From Clostridiales bacterium (GTDB taxonomy: Bacteria > Bacillota > Clostridia > Lachnospirales > Lachnospiraceae), in NCBI GenBank assembly GCA_012839295.1, contig DUNO01000043.1, positions 62,001 to 126,000 of the forward strand: a stretch of 64,000 nucleotides of DNA, given 5' to 3'. Both the position numbers and the translations under genes were made by a program. A model generated the notes under the pieces. It was not told the origin of the DNA. It saw only the letters and a program-made list of their open reading frames with translations, and did not search any database. Below are positions 26,957 to 34,400 of the stretch, one piece after another. The stretch's first letter is position 1. Every line of letters starts with the position of its first letter.

Positions 26957-28054
26957 TTAATTTAACTTGATCTCCTTGCCCTCTTCTGCCGATTTATAAA
27001 TCGCCTCCAGAATCTGGGTAACTACAAATGCCTGCTCCGGCTTTACCAGGGGCTCCGTATCATTGATGATCGCATCCAGCCACTGGTTCGCCTCACGGAT
27101 ACCTTCCGCAGAAGCCCCGCCTGCAAAGAAGTCCACATGGGCCTTTGGTGAAATCGTTGACTGCATCTGCTGGTCATTTTCAATAAAATTATAGATCAAC
27201 TCGTCCTGGGCAAAGCTTCCGCCATGGTTGATATGTGCGCCGGATTCTGTTCCGCAAAGGGTTGTTGATGCTTCCTTGGATTCAAGGACATTTAAATTCC
27301 AGGAGGCTTCTACGAATACGGTTGCCCCATTTTCCATCTTTACAAAGCCGAAGGCGGAATCCTCTACCTCAAAGGTCTCGGGATCCCATGGGCCGAATAC
27401 ATTACCTTCCACCTTATCCCTCATTTTATTGAACACGGAGCCGGTTACGGATACAGGCTTGTAATTATCCATCATCCACAGGGTGATATCAAGGGCATGG
27501 GTACCGATATCGATCAATGGCCCGCCGCCCTGTAACGCCTTGTTGGGGAATACACCCCAGGTAGGAACCGCCCTGCGGCGCAGCGCGTGTGCCTTCGCAA
27601 AATAGATATCACCAAGCTTTCCGTTTGCGCAGGCCTTATGTAATGCCGTAGTATCATCACGGAAACGGTTCTGGTAACCGATGGTGAACTTTTTGCCGGA
27701 AGCCTTCCAGGCATCCATCATCTTCTGGGCATCCGAGGTACAATGAGCCATGGGCTTTTCACAAATAACATGCTTTCCTGCCTGGAAAGCTGCCACTGTA
27801 ATCGGGCAATGGGAAACATTCGGGGTACATACATGAACCACCTCAATGTCCTCATTCTTCATAAACTCGTTATAATCGGTGTATACCTTTGCATCCGGGA
27901 TCCCGTATTCTTTTGCAGCCTTGACAGCCCTTTCCTCCACGATATCGCAGAAGGCAACAATCTCGTTTTTCTCACTGCAAGCCTTTAAAGAGGGCAGATG
28001 CTTCTGATTCGCAATACCACCGCATCCAACAATTCCAATTTTAACCTTTCTCAT
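26957..28054 (-). CDS. Gfo/Idh/MocA-family oxidoreductase, DgpA-type C-glycoside 3-dehydrogenase candidate
   Basis: 365 residues. KIGIVGCGGIANQKHLPSLK is the nucleotide-binding loop, ICEKPMAHC holds the catalytic Lys, IGYQNRFRDD follows, and GGGPLIDIGTHALDITLWMM carries the Asp/His pair (quoted as the first 20 residues). It is a close paralogue of the gene at 11621-12736. It heads an operon with beta-like, alpha-like and nitroreductase genes. The family role is NAD-dependent oxidation of a sugar hydroxyl; the puerarin enzyme DgpA has the same position in its cluster. GGAGG precedes the start. Confidence 0.8.
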   Translation of the reverse strand: MRKVKIGIVGCGGIANQKHLPSLKACSEKNEIVAFCDIVEERAVKAAKEYGIPDAKVYTDYNEFMKNEDIEVVHVCTPNVSHCPITVAAFQAGKHVICEKPMAHCTSDAQKMMDAWKASGKKFTIGYQNRFRDDTTALHKACANGKLGDIYFAKAHALRRRAVPTWGVFPNKALQGGGPLIDIGTHALDITLWMMDNYKPVSVTGSVFNKMRDKVEGNVFGPWDPETFEVEDSAFGFVKMENGATVFVEASWNLNVLESKEASTTLCGTESGAHINHGGSFAQDELIYNFIENDQQMQSTISPKAHVDFFAGGASAEGIREANQWLDAIINDTEPLVKPEQAFVVTQILEAIYKSAEEGKEIKLN

Positions 28055-28202
28055 GACGAAACCTCCAAAGTATTATTATTTTTATGAAATTCTTAACCTT
28101 TTTATCATTTCACCCCTTGGGGCCCAGAATAAAAAACAATGCCATAGCATGATATTGCCATAGGAATTTCATATCATAACCCTATTCTACCTTTTTTGTT
28201 TT

Positions 28203-28227
28203 AAGACAACATTCAAATAATTTATGT
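28203..28227. promoter_or_regulatory. Motif shared upstream of both DgpA-type genes (second copy)
   Basis: AAGACAA, seven bases, ATAATTTATGT; compare 12939-12966. The rest of 28055-28395 is AT-rich with an imperfect hairpin near 28280-28320 (AAAGAACAATTTTT with AAAAAATGCTCTTCTTT) and no gene. Confidence 0.35.
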
Positions 28228-28395
28228 ATATAACATCTGTTTTTAACCAATTCACCAAAAAGCAATTTAACAAAAGAAAAAAAGAACAATTTTTCAATGT
28301 GAAAAAATGCTCTTCTTTCAATTTTCTTCTTTCCCGTTTTCAATTAACGGACTCCAATTAAGCCCCTAATAATTAATCCTAACAATCACTTTCTT

Positions 28396-28737
28396 CTACC
28401 GGTTCACAGGATGCAGGACATCCCAGTGCTCTGCTAACTTCCCATCCTCAATACGGTAAATGTCAACGACCCTTGCCTTCGTATTCCCCTCAGGATCTAC
28501 ATTCTTCAAATACACCACGACCAAGTCATCCTCTTCAATCAACATCTTAATCTCCAGCCGGAAGGTGGGATCTACTTTAAATTTATTTGCAAAGCCTTCC
28601 TTTAACCCCTCTCTCCCCTGTGCCACTCCCGGATTATGCTGAATATAATCTTCCTTCACATATAAATCTGCTGCTTCAATGTTGTGCTGATTAAAAAACT
28701 GCTCATAGAAATTTCTTACTAACATTTTATTTGACAT
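28396..28737 (-). CDS. SnoaL-like (NTF2-fold) protein
   Basis: 113 residues with the ester-cyclase/SnoaL pattern: VRNFYEQFFNQHNIEAADLY, YIQHNPGVAQGREGLKEGF, a VVVYLKNVDPEG strand and DIYRIEDGKLAEHWDV. The compact cone-shaped fold binds small hydrophobic or aromatic molecules; related proteins act as cyclases, isomerases or dehydratases. It is upstream of the DgpA-type operon on the same strand but 341 bases away. Involvement in aglycone handling is a guess. Confidence 0.75.
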   Translation of the reverse strand: MSNKMLVRNFYEQFFNQHNIEAADLYVKEDYIQHNPGVAQGREGLKEGFANKFKVDPTFRLEIKMLIEEDDLVVVYLKNVDPEGNTKARVVDIYRIEDGKLAEHWDVLHPVNR

Positions 28738-29201
28738 ATTTTCTTTTTCCTTTCACAAGCTATCCACCAATTATTGGAACAATGGCATACATACCTGTTT
28801 TTCTTTGTTTATATTGCAATGCAGATATTATATCGGATAACCCATCATAAGACATTCAAATATTTAACTATTTTCCATCCAAAATCTTTCAAGTTTTTCT
28901 GCCCGGACCACAATAGCTCAAATTATCTTATATACTTTTTGTTCTTTCCCTATCACATCTTCTTAATCCAATTTTCCCCTTTCCATCGGAACACGCCTGC
29001 GCCTGCTGCTTTCCTATCTTTCCTTACCAACATATTCAATTGCCCATAACGGCAGATTTATAAGCCTTTATTAACATAAATTACAATGAATATTTGTGGC
29101 TTAGCTACACTTTTTACGACGAAACATTGCATCTTACAGTCCATACTACGATTAACCATATATTTGATTATAAAACTTAATTATTCAGAATAGAGGGCTC
29201 T
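28738..29201. other. AT-rich intergenic stretch without recognisable gene
   Basis: Low-complexity AT-rich DNA between the ABC-F gene and the SnoaL-like gene. A plus-strand frame at 28774-29049 has no ribosome site and an unlikely Phe/Tyr/His-rich composition. No strong hairpin or promoter is clear. Confidence 0.5.
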
Positions 29202-30941
29202 CTATCTCCCAAGCCTTTGCAGCAGAACTGTCTTTGTAGCAATTTTCTCCTGAAACACCTTGTCATGCTCCACAAAGACCATGGTCGGCTGATACCGCAG
29301 TATTAACTCCTCGATCTGCACCCTTGAAATGACATCGATGAAATTCAGCGGCTCATCCCACAAAAATACATGGGCCGGCTCTGCCAGGCTTTTTGCAAGC
29401 AACACCTTCTTCTTTTGGCCTGCGCTAAACTCCCGGATGTCCTTTTCAAACTGGCTGCGCCCAAAGTCCAGTTGGCGGAGGACTGTTTTAAATATGGTTT
29501 CATCCAGCCCGTATCTTATTGCAAAATCAGACAGGTCACCTGACAAGCCGGAGGTATCCTGTGATATATAGGAGATCCTCAAGCCCGGTGCCACATAGAT
29601 ATTCCCCTTATAGTCTATATTTTCTCCTAACAGCAAACGGAATAAGGAGGTTTTACCGGAGCCATTTCTTCCCCTGATTGCAATCCGGTCTCCCTCCTGC
29701 AGGGTGAAATTAATATGGTCAGCTATTTCCCTCCCATCATAGAACAGGCTTATTTCCTTGGCATCCATCAGCCGCTTTTTTGGAAAGGGCAAAAGGTTCA
29801 TCTTCAGGGCATCCACCTGTTCCACATTCTTTAGGAGCCCTTTTTTCTCTTCCATGGCATCCAGCTTCCGGCTCTCAATGGATTTCGCCCTCTTCATCAT
29901 TTTTGCAGCCCTATGCCCGACAAAGCCCCGGTCTCCCACATGGGCTCCTATTTTTGACGCCTCCACCTGATCCGACCATCCCATGGCCCGTTTTGCAGCC
30001 TCCCCTAGTATGGTAATTTCCTTCTTCAGCTGCTGGTTTTTCTCTAATTCATATTTATCCTGCTGCTCCTTATTCTGCTGCCAGCTGGTATAATTCCCTT
30101 TCATAACCTCAATATCTGCACGGTTAATCGACAGCACATGGTCAATACAGGCATCCAAAAATGCACGGTCATGGGACACCAGAATAAAGCCCTGCTTTGT
30201 CCTAAGATATTCTGCCAAGACTTCCCTGCCCTCCATATCCAGATGGTTCGTGGGTTCATCAATTAAGAGGAAACGGTTCTTTTTCAGGAAGAGGGCAGCC
30301 AGCATTACCTTGGTACGCTCCCCAAAGCTGAGCGTCCGGAATGGTCTGTCAAGCACTGATGGATCTACCTGAAGCTTACCCAGTTCCTTCTCAATCAGCT
30401 CCCCGGCCACATAGCCGTCATGGGCCTGATATAGGTCAAGCAGCCTTCCATACCGTTCCAGTACCTCCTCTGCCTGCTCTGGGGTTTCCAGGGGCATATC
30501 CTCTGTCTGAGTGTCTCCTGCCTGAGCATCCCTTGTCCGTTGGTTCTCTGTCCCAATGTTCTCCGTCTGAATATCCCTTGTCTGAGCATCCCCCTTCCGG
30601 TGGTTCTCCTCCTGAATGCCCTCCATTTGAATAAGACACTGCCGCATCTGCTCCTCCCATTCAGCAAAGGGGGCTATCTTGTTCTTAATCAGAGCCAGCG
30701 TATTCTCCTCCTCGTCCTCCACCTCAAAGGGAAAATAATCAAATTGGACAGAGCTGGTGATACTCCCCTTATATTCATACTTTCCTAATAATAAATTCAA
30801 AAAGGTCGTTTTCCCTTTCCCATTCCTGCCGATAAAGCCCAGTCTCCAATCCGTATCAATGATAAAATTAACATGCTCAAAAATATTATCATAGGCTGTA
30901 TCATAGCTAAAGGTTAAATCATTTATCATAATCTGCGACAT
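29202..30941 (-). CDS. ABC-F family ATPase, Lsa/Vga-like ribosome-protection type
   Basis: 579 residues with two ABC domains and no membrane segments. Domain 1 has FIGRNGKGKTTF, LSFGERTK and LLIDEPTNHLD; domain 2 has IRGRNGSGKTSL, FSAGQKKK and FLWDEPLNFIDV. The linker of about 80 residues between them (KAMGWSD-type helices) is the part that reaches the ribosomal P-site region in antibiotic-resistance ABC-F proteins. Sequence style resembles Lsa and Vga, which protect against lincosamides, pleuromutilins and streptogramin A; this phenotype is inference. An unusual repetitive insert of about 45 residues (roughly 108-155) lies in the first domain. The leader carries attenuation signals. Confidence 0.8.
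   Translation of the reverse strand: MSQIMINDLTFSYDTAYDNIFEHVNFIIDTDWRLGFIGRNGKGKTTFLNLLLGKYEYKGSITSSVQFDYFPFEVEDEEENTLALIKNKIAPFAEWEEQMRQCLIQMEGIQEENHRKGDAQTRDIQTENIGTENQRTRDAQAGDTQTEDMPLETPEQAEEVLERYGRLLDLYQAHDGYVAGELIEKELGKLQVDPSVLDRPFRTLSFGERTKVMLAALFLKKNRFLLIDEPTNHLDMEGREVLAEYLRTKQGFILVSHDRAFLDACIDHVLSINRADIEVMKGNYTSWQQNKEQQDKYELEKNQQLKKEITILGEAAKRAMGWSDQVEASKIGAHVGDRGFVGHRAAKMMKRAKSIESRKLDAMEEKKGLLKNVEQVDALKMNLLPFPKKRLMDAKEISLFYDGREIADHINFTLQEGDRIAIRGRNGSGKTSLFRLLLGENIDYKGNIYVAPGLRISYISQDTSGLSGDLSDFAIRYGLDETIFKTVLRQLDFGRSQFEKDIREFSAGQKKKVLLAKSLAEPAHVFLWDEPLNFIDVISRVQIEELILRYQPTMVFVEHDKVFQEKIATKTVLLQRLGR
30490..30640 (-). repeat. In-frame degenerate minisatellite within the ABC-F gene
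   Basis: The coding strand repeats units meaning roughly GDAQTRDIQTEN, TENQRTRDAQAGDTQTED; on the plus strand the text CTGAGCATCCC and TCTGAATATCCC recurs. The insert keeps the frame and lies in the first ATPase domain before the second half of its core, where related proteins are shorter. Confidence 0.7.
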
Positions 30942-30946
30942 AACAA

Positions 30947-30976
30947 GCCTCCTGTAGTTTGGAGGCTTTGGCCTCC
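30947..30976 (-). promoter_or_regulatory. Alternative hairpin covering the ABC-F ribosome site
   Basis: On the minus strand the order is GGAGGC, CAAA, GCCTCC, then the Shine-Dalgarno GGAGGC before ATG 30941. The middle GCCTCC can pair with either flanking GGAGGC, so one fold exposes and the other hides the ribosome site. This is the layout of translational attenuation in antibiotic-inducible genes. Confidence 0.65.
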
Positions 30977-31096
30977 TGTCTTAACTTGATAATTCTTAAA
31001 TTAGCATTCCTAATTAAGGTTTCCTAACTTCACGTTACCAATGTTTCTTGGTTTCACATTATCAATCCTTCCCACTTAACATTTCTTGATTGATAT

Positions 31097-31127
31097 AAAA
31101 AAAGCCACAAGAAGCTATCCTCTTGTG
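31097..31127 (-). terminator. Leader terminator (attenuator) upstream of the ABC-F gene
   Basis: On the minus strand CACAAGA, nine-base loop side, TCTTGTG followed by GCTTTTTTT. It lies inside the long leader, about 310 bases after the predicted start of transcription and 155 bases before the ABC-F start, so it is an attenuator more than an end of a gene. A possible 80-residue leader frame (31357 to 31115) ends in its stem, but lacks a clear ribosome site. Confidence 0.7.
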
Positions 31128-31441
31128 ACCCTAATGTCTTTAATGGATTTTTCCTGAAGCTTAATTGCCGAAAACCAAGCTGCCAAAGCCATAATGGCCA
31201 AAAGCCTGATTACCGGAAGCAAGCTTCCAGAAACGCAACTGCCCATACCCATAGCAGCAATAACAAACTGGTAATGGCAGTATCTATAAATAATATCGAT
31301 AAGAATTAGGAATGATAACTTCTTGCCGTAACAAAACAAGACCATCCATAGTCCCATAGTGTTACTTATTCAGTTCACTGATTAGCAAGCAGTAATAATC
31401 ATTCCTTCAACCTCATTTCTTAATACTATACTTATGGAGCT

Positions 31442-31470
31442 ATATTAACATGTTCCGCTTCATATTACAA
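31442..31470 (-). promoter_or_regulatory. Putative promoter of the ABC-F leader transcript
   Basis: On the minus strand TTGTAA, 17 bases, TAATAT. It gives a leader of about 490 bases before the ABC-F start. Confidence 0.5.
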
Positions 31471-31549
31471 CCCCTGATTCCATAATCCTGTTTACGTGCA
31501 CGGGAATCCTTTTCCTAAACAAATATTCTACAATATTCTTCCTGGCTTA

Positions 31550-31578
31550 TTGCCAATTGCATACCGAACGATTATAAT
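31550..31578 (+). promoter_or_regulatory. Sigma-A-like promoter of the flagellin gene
   Basis: TTGCCA, 17 bases, TATAAT, 41 bases before the ATG at 31620. CCGAACGAT overlaps the spacer and faintly resembles the -10 element used by flagellar sigma-28, but no matching TAAA -35 is seen. Confidence 0.65.
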
Positions 31579-31619
31579 ATATCCAGATCAGTAAAATGCG
31601 TGGTGTGGGGTAAAAACAA

Positions 31620-32936
31620 ATGATAATCCAACATAATTTAGCCGCTATGAATATTAACCGTAACCTGAAAATAAACAATGGCAGACGTTCCTCCTCCAGT
31701 GAAAAACTATCCTCCGGTTACCGCATAAACCGCTCTGCAGATGATGCCGCCGGTTTATCAATCTCCGAAAAAATGCGCGCCCAGATCAGAGGACTGGACC
31801 AGGCAAGCTCCAACCTACAGGATGGCCTCTCCCTCCTCCAAACGGCGGATGGCGCCATGCAGGAGGTTCATGATGTCCTTCAAAGAATACGGGAATTAAG
31901 TGTACAGGGTGCCAATGATACCTATACCTTTGAAGACCGCTCCAACATCCAGGAAGAAATCGATACGTTAATCGAACACATCGACAACATTGCTGAAGAC
32001 ACGGAATTCAACGAAATTAAATTATTAAAGGGTGGAAATGAACAGATCATAAAGAACGAAACTACAATAGGCGCCAGCTTACCCGCCGGTGTAGCCTTTA
32101 GCGGAAGCCATCTGGTGCTCCAAAGCCTTCAGTCCCCGGACAGCCCTTCCCCGGCACAGCACGCAACAGCAACCATCGATTTTACTTCCATGGATCCGGG
32201 AGATATAGGCAATTTGGATGGAAAAGGGTTTTATAGCACCTGCTGTACCTGCGATGAAAAATACAGCATCCGCTTCACAACCTCACCGTCCCCCTCCACC
32301 GGCAGTCCCAACCCCATTATTAATGTAGATATCAGCGGTGTTACTACCGTTGACCAGCTAATAGATACTATTATTGACACAGCTTCCCCCCTCATGACCC
32401 ACTATACCAGGCTTATGAAGGATCCTTCCATGCCCGGGCAGCTGATTTTATACGACTGGCGGGAGGATCAGCCTCCCTTGGACAGCTCCTATGGAATTGT
32501 CGGTTCCGGCTACATCCAGACGACAATTACAAGAACCGGAAGCCCCAGCCTTTATATACAGGCCGGCGCGAATGAAAACCAATTTATCAGCATAGATCTT
32601 CCTAATACTACCGCTTCCAGCCTTGGTATTGAAGGTGTGAATGTATTAAGCAATAAGGATGCCTCATATGCAATCGGCCGGGCCTCCGCTGCCCTGGACC
32701 AGCTGAGCAGAAGCCGCAGCGGTCTTGGGGCTGTTTATAACAGAATGGAACACGCTGTTTCCAATGTTAAGAATGCCTCTGAAAACCTGTCTGCCTCCGA
32801 ATCCAGGATCCGGGATCTTGATGTGGCAAAGGAAATGGTAACACTGTCCAAGCTGAATATATTATCCCAGGCAGGACAAAGCATTATGGCACAAGCAAAT
32901 AAAAATCCCCAGGAAATCCTTAACCTGCTTCAGTAG
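31620..32936 (+). CDS. fliC: Flagellin
   Basis: 438 residues. The N-terminal D0/D1 segment (MIIQHNLAAMNINRNLKINN, SSEKLSSGYRINRSADDAAG, LQTADGAMQEVHDVLQRIREL) and the C-terminal helix (SRIRDLDVAKEMVTLSKLNI, ending NPQEILNLLQ) are canonical. The roughly 200-residue variable middle contains a CCTC cluster near 201-205 (STCCTCDEKYSIRF), unusual because flagellins rarely contain cysteine. There is no export signal peptide, as expected for type III flagellar export. It stands alone; no other motility gene is nearby. It ends one base from the convergent MurD gene with no terminator between them. Confidence 0.93.
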   Translation: MIIQHNLAAMNINRNLKINNGRRSSSSEKLSSGYRINRSADDAAGLSISEKMRAQIRGLDQASSNLQDGLSLLQTADGAMQEVHDVLQRIRELSVQGANDTYTFEDRSNIQEEIDTLIEHIDNIAEDTEFNEIKLLKGGNEQIIKNETTIGASLPAGVAFSGSHLVLQSLQSPDSPSPAQHATATIDFTSMDPGDIGNLDGKGFYSTCCTCDEKYSIRFTTSPSPSTGSPNPIINVDISGVTTVDQLIDTIIDTASPLMTHYTRLMKDPSMPGQLILYDWREDQPPLDSSYGIVGSGYIQTTITRTGSPSLYIQAGANENQFISIDLPNTTASSLGIEGVNVLSNKDASYAIGRASAALDQLSRSRSGLGAVYNRMEHAVSNVKNASENLSASESRIRDLDVAKEMVTLSKLNILSQAGQSIMAQANKNPQEILNLLQ

Positions 32937-32937
32937 A

Positions 32938-34287
32938 CTAATTTAACACAAATTTCTTAAATACCTCGCCCCGCTCTTCAAAATTTTTGAAAAACCCATA
33001 GCTGGCTGCTGCCGGAGAAAACAAACAGGTCATCCCCCGTTTCGTTACCTCCTTCGCCTTCTGCACCGCTTCCTCTACGCCGGCTACCGTGATAATGTTC
33101 TTATCCATGTCCGGCCTTTCCATATTTGCAATCAGCGTTTGGATCCGGTAACCGGTGTCAGGCATAAGAATTAAGTTTCTAATGTCTGAAGCCAGAAGGT
33201 AGTCCACCAAGGGCTTATACTCGATCCCCCGATCCATTCCTCCCAGAATGACCGTATCAATATTCTTGATGCTCATTGCCGCCTGAATCGTAGTCTCGCA
33301 AATAGTAGAGATCGAATCATTATAAAAGGTTACCCCTTCCACCTCCGCCACATATTCCATACGGTGGGGCAATGGCTTAAAGGTCTTCACCGCCCCGTAG
33401 AAGCTGTCGTCATCTACTCCCAGGTAGCAGGCCACACTATAGGCTGCCGCTATATTGTACACATTATGATGCCCCTTCAACAGGATCTCAGCATCTATGA
33501 CCTCAATATTTCTTTCCTTATAATAGATGTGGTTCCCCTTTACCCTCACATCCGCATCATCCTCCGTATCAGAGAGGGTAATGGTGCCTGCTTTGATATG
33601 CTTCCCCGGATTAAGAAACTCCTTATTATAAATAAGAAGATCTCCCTTTTGCATAAATTTATAAATATTTTCCTTCGCCTCCGCATACTTTTCAAAGGTT
33701 CCATAATGATCCAAATGCTCCTGGTATAGGTTCAGGTGCATCCCGATATGGGGCGAATGGGTTACATGCTCCAGCTGGTGGGAAGAAAGCTCAAATACAA
33801 CCAACGTCTTCCCGCTGATCTCCTCCAGCACATCAAACACCGGGACGCCGATATTCCCCACCAGGCGCACGTCCCTCCCTGTGCTATGGAGTACATGGTA
33901 AACCAGGGAAGAGGTCGTGCTTTTCCCCTTCGTTCCTGTAATCCCAATGGTCTGGTCACGGTAAAATTCCAGGAACAAATCCGTCTGTGAGGTCAGCTTT
34001 GCCTTATCCCTGCCGTCTCTGCTGGTAAATACAATCCCCGGACTTTTCAAAATTACATCATAGTCTGACAGAATTTCCTGATAAGAGCTTCCGCCGTGCA
34101 GGGTAACCTTGGTCAGACTGTCCTTTATCTCATTTTTATCATAAACTCCCAGGTGCATATCCGGTAAATGCTTTCTGATAAAATGATAGGTGGATTTTCC
34201 TTCCCTTCCAAATCCCAGCAGCAATACCTTTTTATTTTTCAGTTTTTCACATATCTGAGTAATCATGTTTATGTCCATGTCCATCAT
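32938..34287 (-). CDS. murD2: MurD-type ligase, probable UDP-MurNAc-L-Ala:L-Glu ligase (MurD2)
   Basis: 449 residues from ATG 34287; a TTG nine codons upstream is possible and neither has a strong ribosome site. Mur ligase motifs are VLLLGFGREGKS, the P-loop GITGTKGKSTTSS, FELSSHQLEH, NLYQEHLDHYG and NDSISTICETTIQA, with the C-terminal domain VILGGMDRG. It adds glutamate to UDP-MurNAc-L-Ala in the cytoplasm. The gene directly upstream is MurL-like; known MurD2-MurL pairs add L-Glu and then epimerise it to D-Glu. I therefore infer L-Glu specificity. Another ordinary murD may exist elsewhere in the genome. Confidence 0.78.
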   Translation of the reverse strand: MMDMDINMITQICEKLKNKKVLLLGFGREGKSTYHFIRKHLPDMHLGVYDKNEIKDSLTKVTLHGGSSYQEILSDYDVILKSPGIVFTSRDGRDKAKLTSQTDLFLEFYRDQTIGITGTKGKSTTSSLVYHVLHSTGRDVRLVGNIGVPVFDVLEEISGKTLVVFELSSHQLEHVTHSPHIGMHLNLYQEHLDHYGTFEKYAEAKENIYKFMQKGDLLIYNKEFLNPGKHIKAGTITLSDTEDDADVRVKGNHIYYKERNIEVIDAEILLKGHHNVYNIAAAYSVACYLGVDDDSFYGAVKTFKPLPHRMEYVAEVEGVTFYNDSISTICETTIQAAMSIKNIDTVILGGMDRGIEYKPLVDYLLASDIRNLILMPDTGYRIQTLIANMERPDMDKNIITVAGVEEAVQKAKEVTKRGMTCLFSPAAASYGFFKNFEERGEVFKKFVLN

Positions 34288-34400
34288 TCCGGGCAATGCC
34301 CTTATACCGCACAAATCGCCATGAAAGTGCTGGCATGGACCCGGTCCTCCATTCGCTTATCAGTTTTAATTCTTTTAACCTTCCCTTTTTTCAGGTATGG

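Noticed and set aside
28774-29049. 91-codon plus-strand frame
   Set aside because: No ribosome site, aromatic-rich composition unlike real proteins, and no relation to neighbours.
31115-31357. 80-codon minus-strand frame as a leader peptide gene
   Set aside because: It ends in the terminator stem, which is suggestive, but no ribosome site is seen, so it is mentioned only in the attenuator entry.
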